This document shows, piece by piece, positions 32,109 through 41,816 of a stretch of DNA of 64,000 nt (position 1 is its first letter; every line of letters starts with the position of its first letter). The DNA comes from Verrucomicrobiia bacterium (lineage in GTDB: Bacteria > Verrucomicrobiota > Verrucomicrobiia > Opitutales > Cerasicoccaceae). The notes beneath the pieces are model-generated. The model was given only the letters and a program-made list of their open reading frames with translations. It ran no database searches and had not been told where the DNA came from. The stretch is from assembly GCA_030432235.1 (NCBI GenBank), contig JAUIHT010000003.1, positions 124,001 to 188,000 on the forward strand, read 5' to 3'. A program made the position numbers and the translations under genes.

Positions 32109-33095
32109 TCAGCTTTTACTTTGTGAGGAGGCCACCAGGGCTTGGACGATCTGTGCCGTCTGTTCCTTGGAAACTTCGTCCTGTAAATATCCCAGCGACT
32201 CGAGAAAACGATCCGTTCGCCAAGTCACATCGATAAAATTTTCGGGAGTGCCGGTCACGCCATGTTTGACTCCTTCGTACTTCACGAGCTCGCATTGATT
32301 GCCGGCTGCCAGCATACGCTCCTGAAAGGCCTCAAGGGCTCTCATAGGAGAGGAACCATCCCGCGTGCCGCTCATGATGATAACAGGCGGGGCATCCGGC
32401 GTGACGTGTTGAGCCGGCGATAGCTCCAGGTAACGCTCCCCCAAGACATTGTGGCCGTTGCGATAGCCGCTCTCCGTCACATCGATTACCGGGCAGTAGA
32501 GCACCAAAGCATCCGGAATGATGCTGACCGCATCGCCGCCGGCGTCATCTCCGGTATCAAGAAGGAAAGCCAGGCAACCGGCCAAATGTCCCCCGGCCGA
32601 AGAACCAATGGCAACGATTTTGTCCGGATTGATGTGCAAGGAATCCGCATGGCGCCGCACCCAACGCATGGCGGCGCGCACATCGTCCGCGCATTCGAAG
32701 GGGGTGACTTTATGGGCGCGGGTCAGGCGATATTGTACGCTGATGGCGACCATCCCACGGCTCGCCAAATATTCGCAGAGCAAAGCCCCTTTGCTCGGAT
32801 GGCCGGTCCGCCACGCACCCCCATGAATAAACAGCGCGGCAGGTCTCCGGTCACCGGCTTGCAGGTCATCGGGCTCGAAGACATACAGCCTCAGGTCCAC
32901 CTGAGTCTCTGCATCGCGATACCATTGCTTCTCGATTGTCCGATAAACAGAGGTTTTTGCATTGCCGATGAGCGCCCTGCCCACCTCTTCGTTATGCCAC
33001 TCTGAATCCTCGCCGTAGAGCGCGGGAAGGCTGGCCACTGCCATATAAAGCATGGCGATTCGGATTCCGTGTAAAAGGGATGAGAGGTGTTTCAT
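32109..33095 (-). CDS. Secreted alpha/beta hydrolase (acetyl esterase-like)
   Basis: 328-residue esterase of the HSL/BD-FAE type with a signal peptide (LHGIRIAMLYMAVASLPALYG). The start is therefore set at ATG 33095 (MKHLSSLLHG), discarding 53 upstream residues. Catalytic landmarks in order: oxyanion motif FIHGGAWRTGHPSKG, nucleophile elbow AIGSSAGGHLAG, acid region MSGTRDGSSPM and histidine in GVKHGVTG. The layout matches secreted carbohydrate esterases that remove acetyl groups from polysaccharides, an inference supported by similar genes in the 42-60 kb glycan locus. It stands alone here. Confidence 0.85.
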   Translation of the reverse strand: MKHLSSLLHGIRIAMLYMAVASLPALYGEDSEWHNEEVGRALIGNAKTSVYRTIEKQWYRDAETQVDLRLYVFEPDDLQAGDRRPAALFIHGGAWRTGHPSKGALLCEYLASRGMVAISVQYRLTRAHKVTPFECADDVRAAMRWVRRHADSLHINPDKIVAIGSSAGGHLAGCLAFLLDTGDDAGGDAVSIIPDALVLYCPVIDVTESGYRNGHNVLGERYLELSPAQHVTPDAPPVIIMSGTRDGSSPMRALEAFQERMLAAGNQCELVKYEGVKHGVTGTPENFIDVTWRTDRFLESLGYLQDEVSKEQTAQIVQALVASSQSKS

Positions 33096-33343
33096 GGATT
33101 TGTTAGGCTGCACATAACTTTTAGCCGACGATTTATATAGCATGCCCCCAGACAACCAGCTCAAGCAATTAAATCCTTCGCAACGACAATCCCGGAAAGC
33201 CCCATGGGTTCCTGTGCTTATTACAGGACCTGGGTCTTCTAAAAGTTCCGTCAAGTGTGCTTGACTTAATCGGCTCTCACGATACTCGATTCAAATCGCT
33301 TTAATAAGCTATAAACAATTAATTTTCAATATAGCAGCTAACT

Positions 33344-33970
33344 ATGAATTACCAACCTGATACACGTGCATGGAACAAGAAGAAAGCCGACATGGAAGAA
33401 ATGATATCCTCCATAGAGGAAATCGACCAGAATGCAGATAAGGATTCTTTGAAAGATTCGATTAAATCATGCTTTGAATTTACCCCTCCGTACATATCTG
33501 CCCCTGAGCCACAGGTGCCCAGGCCCATGATGGAGATGATGTCCATGCCCCCTCTGGGAAAAGGCGGCGGAGTGTCAAGGAAAGCGGGGAATATTACCAT
33601 TAGCTGGAAAAAAATGTGGGATGTTACTTCCGAAACGGCGTTAAATGGAGCTACTACTTACGCCGTACCGTGGCTAATCCCTTTCACGGTAATGAACGTG
33701 GTCAATAAGGTAAAAAGGGCGGCAGAGGAGAAAATTTCCGAGCGCCATGCACTGGTAGTCTACGTACTATGGAAAAATCGGAATGAGAAAGAGCAGATAA
33801 ACGAAGAAGAGGGCTACACGAAGGTCACCGCATGTATAGCAGAAAACTCGTTTGAGCCGATGAGCAAAGGAGAGTACGCAAAGATTATTAATGAACTTGA
33901 ATATATAGAATGCATTGAGCTGCTAGATGGCATCGTCCATTTCCGTGAGGAAGTTCAGATTAAATATTAA
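33344..33970 (+). CDS. Low-GC hypothetical protein, probably acquired
   Basis: 208-residue protein I cannot assign. Its base composition is clearly more AT-rich than the rest of the window, with AAA, AAT and ATA codons common. The N-terminus is charged and helical (KKADMEEMISSIEEIDQNADKDSLKD). A proline/methionine-rich linker follows (PQVPRPMMEMMSMPPLGKGGG), then a hydrophobic stretch (ALNGATTYAVPWLIPFTVMNVV) and a C-terminal part like a small alpha/beta domain (RHALVVYVLWKNRNEKEQIN, GEYAKIINELEYIECIELLDG). The C-terminal part could be a winged-helix-like fold. Recent transfer is likely. Confidence 0.6.
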   Translation: MNYQPDTRAWNKKKADMEEMISSIEEIDQNADKDSLKDSIKSCFEFTPPYISAPEPQVPRPMMEMMSMPPLGKGGGVSRKAGNITISWKKMWDVTSETALNGATTYAVPWLIPFTVMNVVNKVKRAAEEKISERHALVVYVLWKNRNEKEQINEEEGYTKVTACIAENSFEPMSKGEYAKIINELEYIECIELLDGIVHFREEVQIKY

Positions 33971-33982
33971 TCCGAATCCAAA

Positions 33983-34669
33983 TCATCCCCGCATTTCCAC
34001 AGGCAGCCACTTGTCCGCCTGTTCCTTGCAGGCCTGCATAAAGGACGGCGTGGGCTCGGGGGTTTTGCGTAGCTGGGGCGTGAGAGCGTTGTCCGGCTTG
34101 AAGGCCTGCAGGATAAGGCGTCGGCCACCACGCAAGGACAGGCCCATGTCGTGAAAATCCTCCGGCTGGTGCAGGGCGGGCACCACCGTAGTGCGGAACT
34201 CGTAGTCCGTCTCCCCGGCGCGCAGGACGTCGATGCTCCCGGCCACGGCGTCGGCGAAGCCTTTCACGCCGCAGAACTCGTGGTAGCGATCGAGCGGGCC
34301 CTTGACATCCATGGCCACATACTCGACTAGGCCCGCCACCAGAATGGCACGCAGCACATGCGGACGCGCACCGTTGGTATCCAGCTTGACGCGAATACCC
34401 CGCTCGCGGGCCTCTTCCAGGAAGTGAAAAAGGCCCTCCTGCTTGGTCGGCTCCCCTCCGCTGATTACCAGATTACGCGCCTCCGGCGGGCGGCTTTCAA
34501 GAATGGAAAACACCGCCTTGCCGACAAAGGGCGAGCAGGTATGCACGCCTCGAAGTTTACCATTGTGACAATACGGACAACACCAGCCGCAGCCCTGAGT
34601 GAACACCACCGCCGCAGGACGACCGGGGAAGTCGATCAAGGAGCTTTTCTGGATGCCGCCGATATTCAT
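33983..34669 (-). CDS. nrdG: Anaerobic ribonucleotide reductase activating protein (radical SAM)
   Basis: Activase that installs the glycyl radical on NrdD using SAM and a 4Fe-4S cluster. The 228-residue protein starts MNIGGIQKSSLIDFPGRP and has the cluster motif CGWCCPYCHNGKL, arranged CxxxCxxC. Other landmarks are NLVISGGEPTKQ (GGE motif), KLDTNGARPHVL and EYVAMDVKGPLDRY. This is the longer NrdG2-type activase typical of bacteria other than enterics. ATG 34669 is chosen for the family N-terminus. It lies 100 bp downstream of nrdD, probably in one transcript. Confidence 0.93.
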   Translation of the reverse strand: MNIGGIQKSSLIDFPGRPAAVVFTQGCGWCCPYCHNGKLRGVHTCSPFVGKAVFSILESRPPEARNLVISGGEPTKQEGLFHFLEEARERGIRVKLDTNGARPHVLRAILVAGLVEYVAMDVKGPLDRYHEFCGVKGFADAVAGSIDVLRAGETDYEFRTTVVPALHQPEDFHDMGLSLRGGRRLILQAFKPDNALTPQLRKTPEPTPSFMQACKEQADKWLPVEMRG

Positions 34670-34768
34670 GGATAAAGGTTTAATAAGACAGAATATTACA
34701 ATAGGGACACAAAAATAGACCCAACCCCATAACAATGAAGAATAGACTCAATCAGCGATAATCCCTGC

Positions 34769-37003
34769 TTATGAGAAAAGGTTCGCTTGTTCGGAGTGAA
34801 TATCGGCGCCGGGCTTGGCCGGGCGGGCATCGAAGCGGAGGGTGCGACGGCGCTGGAACTCGGCCTGCTTGCCGTCGTTCCACTGGGAGACGGGCCGCAG
34901 GTAGCCAACGATGCGCGAGTAGACCTCGGTCTCGGCCTGGCAATGCGGGCAGGTCGGCTGCTCGCCGCTCAGGTAGCCATGCTCGGGGCAGATGCTGAAG
35001 GTCGGCGTGAGTGAAAAGTACGGCAGGCGGTAGTTTTCCGCCACCACCTTGACGAACTCCTGCACCGCCTTGGGGTCGTTGACACGCTCGCCAAGAAAGA
35101 GGTGGATGACGGTGCCACCGGTGTAGAGGCACTGCGTTTCCTCCTGCAAATAGAGCACCTCGAAGGGGTCGTCGGTGTAGTTGACGGGCAGATGCGTGCT
35201 GTTGGTGTAGTACGGCGTCGCGCCGCGCAAGGTATCCGCGGGGTTGGCCGGAACGATACCCGGGCAGCACTCGCGGTCCTTGAGGGCCAATCGCATGGAG
35301 GTGCCTTCGGCGGGCGAAGCCTCAAGGTTGTAGAGGTTGCCGGTAGCCTTCTGGTAGTCGACCAGGCGCTCACGCATGAAGGACAAGGTTTGCGCGGCAA
35401 AGTCACGGCCTTCCTCCGAGGCGATATTTTTGCCAAAGAGGTTGATGCAGGCTTCATTCATGCCGACGAGCCCGATGGTGGAGAAGTGGTTCTTCCAGTA
35501 GCGCCCGTCCCGCGAATGCATCTCGCGCAGGTAGTACTGTGTGTACGGGTAAAGCCCGGCTGCGGTCAGCTCCTCCAGCCACTTACGTTTGGTTTCGAGG
35601 CTGTCGCGGGCCAGGTCCATGATCTTGCCAAGCTGCTTGAAGAAGCCCCCCGGGCTCCTCGCCTGAAAGCCCAGACGCGGCAGGTTGATCGTCACCACGC
35701 CGATGCTACCGGTGAGCGGGTGCGCGCCGAAGAGGCCGCCGCCGCGACGTTCAAGCTGGGTGTTGTCGATGCGCAGGCGGCAGCACATGCTGCGCGCGTC
35801 GTCGGGGCTCATGTCGGAATTGATGAAGTTGGAGAAGTACGGGATGCCGAACTTGCCCGTCATTTCCCAAAGGCCCTTCAGGTTGGGGTTTTCCCAATCG
35901 AAGTCCCGTGTCAGGTTGATGGTCGGTATCGGAAAGGAAAAGAGGCGGCCACCGGCGTCGCCCTCGGTCATGACATCGAAGAAGGCGCGGTTAAAAAGGT
36001 CCATCTCGGCCTGGAACTCGCCGTACTTTTCCGCCATGAACTCGCCGCCCAGCAGGACGGGCTGCTCGCGGTAATGGCCGGGGCAGACGAGGTCCAGCGT
36101 GACGTTGGTAAAGGGGCTTTGGAAACCGACGCGCGTGGGCACGTTGACGTTGAAGAGGAACTCCTGCAGGATTTGCCGCACCTCGTCGTACGTGAGACCA
36201 TCGTAGCGGATAAAGGGCGCCAGCAGGGTATCGAAGCTGGAGAAGGCCTGCGCCCCGGCGGCCTCGCCCTGCAAGGTGTAGAAGAAGTTTACCACCTGCC
36301 CGAGCGCGCTGCGCAGGTGCTTGGCGGGCCCACTCTCCACCTTGCCCGGTACGCCCCGGAAGCCCTCGGCGAGGAGTTGGTAAAGATCCCAGCCGACGCA
36401 ATAGACGCTGAGCTGGTTGGTGTCGTGGATATGAAAGTCGCCGTTCTCATGCGCCGCGCCGATCTGCGGCGTGTAGACCTCGCTCATCCAGAAGCTCTGG
36501 CTCACGCCCGAGGCGATGTAATTGTTAAGCCCCTGCAACGAGTAGGCCATGTTGCTGTTTTCGCGCACCTGCCAGTCCAGCTTGCCCAGGTACTGCCGCA
36601 CGATGTCGGTCTTGGTCAGTTGCTGGATTTCACGACGGCGGGCATGCTGTTCGCGGTAGAGGATGAACGCCTTGGCTGTCTTACGAAACGGCGAACGCAG
36701 CAGGACATCCTCGGCGACATCCTGGATGTCCTCCACTCCGGGAGTCGAAACACTGAGCTCTGCCTTGCAGAGTTCGATTACGCGCAGGGCCAGGCGCAGG
36801 GCTTCCTCACGGTCAAACTCCTCCGTTGCCAGACCCGCTCGCTCAATGGCGGAGACGATGCGCTGTGGGTCAAAGCGCACCCGTTTGCCGTCCCGCTTGA
36901 GCACATGCCGGAAAGGCGGGGTGTTGGCGCTCAGGTAGGCTTCAATGGTGGAGGCTTCGTCGGTCGGTTGAAAAAGGCTGATCTCTTCTCGGGGGGCAAT
37001 CAT
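34769..37003 (-). CDS. nrdD: Anaerobic ribonucleoside-triphosphate reductase
   Basis: Glycyl-radical class III enzyme that reduces ribonucleotides to deoxyribonucleotides without oxygen. The 744-residue protein has an N-terminal ATP-cone (about residues 36-125: VLKRDGKRVRFDPQRIVSAI), which gives allosteric control. The catalytic barrel follows, then the C-terminal zinc site (CPEHGYLSGEQPTCPHC). The radical glycine is in the RIVGYLRP segment near residue 700. The product is activated by the neighbouring NrdG. Two NrdR-like boxes lie 53-100 bp upstream of the start, so repression by NrdR is expected. Confidence 0.96.
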   Translation of the reverse strand: MIAPREEISLFQPTDEASTIEAYLSANTPPFRHVLKRDGKRVRFDPQRIVSAIERAGLATEEFDREEALRLALRVIELCKAELSVSTPGVEDIQDVAEDVLLRSPFRKTAKAFILYREQHARRREIQQLTKTDIVRQYLGKLDWQVRENSNMAYSLQGLNNYIASGVSQSFWMSEVYTPQIGAAHENGDFHIHDTNQLSVYCVGWDLYQLLAEGFRGVPGKVESGPAKHLRSALGQVVNFFYTLQGEAAGAQAFSSFDTLLAPFIRYDGLTYDEVRQILQEFLFNVNVPTRVGFQSPFTNVTLDLVCPGHYREQPVLLGGEFMAEKYGEFQAEMDLFNRAFFDVMTEGDAGGRLFSFPIPTINLTRDFDWENPNLKGLWEMTGKFGIPYFSNFINSDMSPDDARSMCCRLRIDNTQLERRGGGLFGAHPLTGSIGVVTINLPRLGFQARSPGGFFKQLGKIMDLARDSLETKRKWLEELTAAGLYPYTQYYLREMHSRDGRYWKNHFSTIGLVGMNEACINLFGKNIASEEGRDFAAQTLSFMRERLVDYQKATGNLYNLEASPAEGTSMRLALKDRECCPGIVPANPADTLRGATPYYTNSTHLPVNYTDDPFEVLYLQEETQCLYTGGTVIHLFLGERVNDPKAVQEFVKVVAENYRLPYFSLTPTFSICPEHGYLSGEQPTCPHCQAETEVYSRIVGYLRPVSQWNDGKQAEFQRRRTLRFDARPAKPGADIHSEQANLFS

Positions 37004-37055
37004 GACACATTGAGGTTGGCGTTAACAAATTCTAATGCGAGATTACCGCATCATA

Positions 37056-37071
37056 AGCCTATATTTAGTCA
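37056..37071. promoter_or_regulatory. NrdR-like box, proximal to nrdD
   Basis: AGCCTATATTTAGTCA resembles the NrdR box (about ACACTATATATAGTGT), with the CTATATnTAGT core intact. It starts 32 bp from the second box, about three helical turns, which is the usual spacing of paired NrdR boxes. Confidence 0.7.
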
Positions 37072-37087
37072 ATTTACGCCCGTGTCG

Positions 37088-37103
37088 CCACTAGATATAG
37101 CGA
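37088..37103. promoter_or_regulatory. NrdR-like box, distal to nrdD
   Basis: CCACTAGATATAGCGA, on the complementary strand TCGCTATATCTAGTGG, keeps the CTATATnTAGTG core of the NrdR box. With the site at 37056 it forms a pair at 32-bp spacing between nrdD and the divergent radical SAM maturase gene, so it could influence both. Confidence 0.7.
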
Positions 37104-37212
37104 AAAAAGGGTTTAGAAGCAGGGGTAAAAACCGCTTGAACGCGAACTAATGAATCCCGCTCCAGGGCTCATTAGCATTGCGCTGGAGAACGATAAGCGC
37201 TTGTGTTTGAGC

Positions 37213-38442
37213 ATGCCCGCGCACGCACCTTTCCACGTCATGACCAAGCCCATGGGGCCCCTGTGCAATCTCGATTGCCAGTATTGCTTCTATTTGGAAA
37301 AGGTGAAGCTGTTTCCCAAAAACGAGCGCTTCAAGATGAGCGACGAGCTACTGGAAGCGTACGTTAAAGGCTATATCGAAGCGCAGCCCGGCGGCCTGGT
37401 CAGCTTTGCCTGGCAGGGTGGCGAACCCACTCTGGCGGGGGTGAGCTTCTTCCGCAAAGCCGTGGCCCTGCAAAAGAAATACGCCAATGGCAAAACCGTC
37501 GAGAACGCCTTCCAGACCAACGGCACACTACTCGACGACGAGTGGTGCCAGTTTCTCCACGACGAACAGTTCCTCGTCGGCATCAGCGTGGACGGCCCCG
37601 AGCGCCTGCACGACGCCTATCGGGTCGACCGTGGCGGCCAGCCCACCTGGGCGAAGGTCATGCGCGGCATCGAGTTTTGCCAAAAGCACCAGGTGGAGTT
37701 CAACACCCTCACGGTCGTCAACCGCCTCAATTCGCAATACCCGCTGGAGGTCTACGACGCGCTCAAGGACGCCGGCTCGACCTACCTGCAATTCATCCCG
37801 CTGGTCGAGCGCGAGGCCGACGACGAAAGCGCCGGCGAAGGCCTCGATCTCGCCCACCCTCCCCGTGCCGACGATCCTTTGCCGCGCCGTGCGGACCCGA
37901 AGGTCACGCGCTGGAGCGTGGAGGCCAAAGCCCTGGGCAACTTCTACTGCCGCATCTTTGACCGCTGGGTCCGCGAGGATGTCGGACAAGTTTACGTGAA
38001 CCTCTTCGACGCCACGCTGGGCAAGTGGGTCGGCGCACCGGGCGGCCCCTGCACCATGGCCGAGACCTGCGGGCGCGGCCTCGCCCTGGAGCACAACGGC
38101 GACCTCTTCGCCTGCGACCACTACGTCTACCCGCGCTACCGTCTCGGCAATATTCTGGAAAAAACCATCACCGAGATGGCCGACAGCGACACCATGCGGA
38201 CCTTCGGCGACAACAAGCGGGACACCCTCCCCCGCCAGTGCCGCGAGTGCGAGTACCGCTTTGCCTGCGGCGGGGATTGCCCCAAGCATCGCTTCGCCTA
38301 CACCAAGGACGGCGAATTCGGGCTCAGCTACCACTGCGGCGCCTACTACCGGTTCTTCAAACACAGCGCCACCGCCATGAAAAAGATGGCCACCCTCTAC
38401 CGCTCCGGCCAGCCCCCCGCCGCCATCATGGGGAAGAACTGA
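37213..38442 (+). CDS. Anaerobic sulfatase-maturating enzyme-like radical SAM/SPASM protein
   Basis: Oxidises the active-site Cys or Ser of sulfatases to formylglycine. About 409 residues with the N-terminal signature FHVMTKPMGPLCNLDCQYCFYLEK (CxxxCxxC cluster). GGEPTLAG, FQTNGTLLDDEW and VGISVDGPERLHD follow. SPASM cysteines in the C-terminal half include CTMAETCGRGLALEHNGDLFACDHYVYP and the QCRECEYRFACGGDCPKHRF segment for two more clusters. A longer form from ATG 37150 is possible; 37213 gives the usual short leader. No sulfatase lies in this window, so its clients are elsewhere. Confidence 0.9.
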   Translation: MPAHAPFHVMTKPMGPLCNLDCQYCFYLEKVKLFPKNERFKMSDELLEAYVKGYIEAQPGGLVSFAWQGGEPTLAGVSFFRKAVALQKKYANGKTVENAFQTNGTLLDDEWCQFLHDEQFLVGISVDGPERLHDAYRVDRGGQPTWAKVMRGIEFCQKHQVEFNTLTVVNRLNSQYPLEVYDALKDAGSTYLQFIPLVEREADDESAGEGLDLAHPPRADDPLPRRADPKVTRWSVEAKALGNFYCRIFDRWVREDVGQVYVNLFDATLGKWVGAPGGPCTMAETCGRGLALEHNGDLFACDHYVYPRYRLGNILEKTITEMADSDTMRTFGDNKRDTLPRQCRECEYRFACGGDCPKHRFAYTKDGEFGLSYHCGAYYRFFKHSATAMKKMATLYRSGQPPAAIMGKN

Positions 38443-38496
38443 GGCAGGAAAAGAATCTTGGCCTGTCCTTGCTACCGTTTAGTATACGCCCCTTGC

Positions 38497-39861
38497 ATGA
38501 GACTGACCCGCGAAGACATCGCGCTGATTGAGAAGTACAACCGGCCAGGGCCGCGCTATACCAGCTACCCGCCGGCTAACCACTTCGCGCCCGTAGAAGA
38601 CGCCGACGCACTGTGGGCTTCCACCCGCACATCGACGGACCCGCTTTCGCTCTACGTCCACCTGCCCTTCTGCGAAACCCTCTGCTGGTTCTGCGGCTGC
38701 CACACCCTCACCACCACCGACCGGGGCCGCGCCGGGGACTACCTCGACTGGCTCGCCAGGGAAATCGAAATCACCGCCAGGGAGCTCCGCCCTGGCCGCA
38801 TGGTCGAGCAACTGCACTTCGGCGGCGGTACACCCAACTTTCTCACGCCGGAGCAGCTCGACCGCCTCGGCGACTTGTTGAAAACGCACTTCACCTTCGC
38901 GCCGGATGCCGAGTGCTCCGTAGAGCTGGATCCCCGCCGACTCAGCCCGGAGCATGTCGAAGCCTTTGCCCGCATGGGCGTTAGCCGCGCCTCCTTCGGC
39001 GTGCAGGACTGCGACCCGGCGGTGCAGGAGGCCATCCACCGCGTCCAGCCACCCGAGCAAAACACCGCCGCCATGCGCCTGCTGCGCGAGAACGGCTTCG
39101 GCTCGGTCAACATCGACCTCATCTACGGCCTGCCGCGCCAGTCGCCGGAGAGCTTCGCGCGCACGCTGGACGAAGTCCTCGCGCTGGTGCCGGATCGCTT
39201 CGCTATCTTCAACTACGCGCACGTGCCCTGGATGAAGCCCGCGCAAAAGATTCTGGAGCGTCACGGCCTGCCCTCCCCCGAGACGAAGCTCGCGCTGCTG
39301 CAGCTCTGCATCGAGACCCTCACCGCCGCCGGCTACGTCTACATCGGCATGGACCACTTCGCCCGGCCCGACGACGAACTCGTCCGCGCCCAAAACGAAA
39401 AAACGCTGCAGCGCAACTTTCAGGGCTATAGCACCCGCGCCGGGCTGGAAATCTGCGGCCTCGGCATCTCAGCCATCTCCCAGAGCGCTGACGCCTACCG
39501 GCAAAACGAAAAGGACCTGACCGTTTACAAAAGCGCCCTTGAGGCCGCCCGCCCGCCCGTGGCACGCGGCTACGTTTTAACGGACGAGGACCAGTTGCGC
39601 CGCGACGTCATCATGCGGCTGATGTGCGACCTGGAATTGGACTTCGACACCTTCGGGGCGCGCTGGGGCATCGACTTCCGCACGCATTTCGCCCCCGCCC
39701 TGGAGCAGCTCCAGGAGCCTGCCGACGACGGCCTTATCACCTTTACAAACAGCGGCTTACAAGTGACCGAGCGCGGGCGGCTTTTCCTGCGCAACCTCGC
39801 CCTGTGCTTCGACGCCTACCTCGAGCCAGCCACCACCGGGCGCTACTCACGCACCGTGTAA
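38497..39861 (+). CDS. hemN: Oxygen-independent coproporphyrinogen III oxidase
   Basis: Radical SAM decarboxylase that turns coproporphyrinogen III into protoporphyrinogen IX without oxygen in haem synthesis. The 454-residue protein has the HemN N-terminus (LIEKYNRPGPRYTSYPPAN) and cluster motif PFCETLCWFCGCHT (CxxxCxxC with the following C). QLHFGGGTPNFL, VNIDLIYGLPRQSPESF and the C-terminal HemN domain (about residues 370-450) are also present. The start at 38497 is set by this N-terminus. The neighbouring cbb3 oxidase at 21 kb is a major haem consumer. It lies 54 bp after the maturase gene and may be cotranscribed with it. Confidence 0.95.
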   Translation: MRLTREDIALIEKYNRPGPRYTSYPPANHFAPVEDADALWASTRTSTDPLSLYVHLPFCETLCWFCGCHTLTTTDRGRAGDYLDWLAREIEITARELRPGRMVEQLHFGGGTPNFLTPEQLDRLGDLLKTHFTFAPDAECSVELDPRRLSPEHVEAFARMGVSRASFGVQDCDPAVQEAIHRVQPPEQNTAAMRLLRENGFGSVNIDLIYGLPRQSPESFARTLDEVLALVPDRFAIFNYAHVPWMKPAQKILERHGLPSPETKLALLQLCIETLTAAGYVYIGMDHFARPDDELVRAQNEKTLQRNFQGYSTRAGLEICGLGISAISQSADAYRQNEKDLTVYKSALEAARPPVARGYVLTDEDQLRRDVIMRLMCDLELDFDTFGARWGIDFRTHFAPALEQLQEPADDGLITFTNSGLQVTERGRLFLRNLALCFDAYLEPATTGRYSRTV

Positions 39862-39903
39862 GGGGCTTTCCCGGCGGGAATTTAGCTTTTGCCATGGAGC
39901 CCC
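39862..39903 (+). terminator. Possible stem-loop after hemN
   Basis: GGGGCT (39862-39867) can pair with AGCCCC (39898-39903) around a 30-nt loop directly after the hemN stop. The short stem and long loop make termination doubtful. Confidence 0.3.
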
Positions 39904-39912
39904 GGCTCGTTT

Positions 39913-39925
39913 AAGCAGTCTGCTT
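39913..39925. promoter_or_regulatory. Short palindrome upstream of glmS
   Basis: AAGCAG-T-CTGCTT, perfect 6-bp arms around one base, 23 bp upstream of the glmS start. It could be a repressor site or part of the transcript leader. Confidence 0.35.
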
Positions 39926-39947
39926 ACAATAAACATCACCCAAGCTT

Positions 39948-41801
<1,854 letters not shown>

Positions 41802-41816
41802 GTTCTCTGTAACCAA

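Noticed and set aside
35102-37150. 682-residue open frame antisense to nrdD
   Set aside because: Shadow of nrdD. The sequence has no recognisable motif and its length follows from GC-rich codon bias.
39862-39947. glmS ribozyme
   Set aside because: The gap is only 86 nt, too short for the ribozyme, and no matching core is seen.
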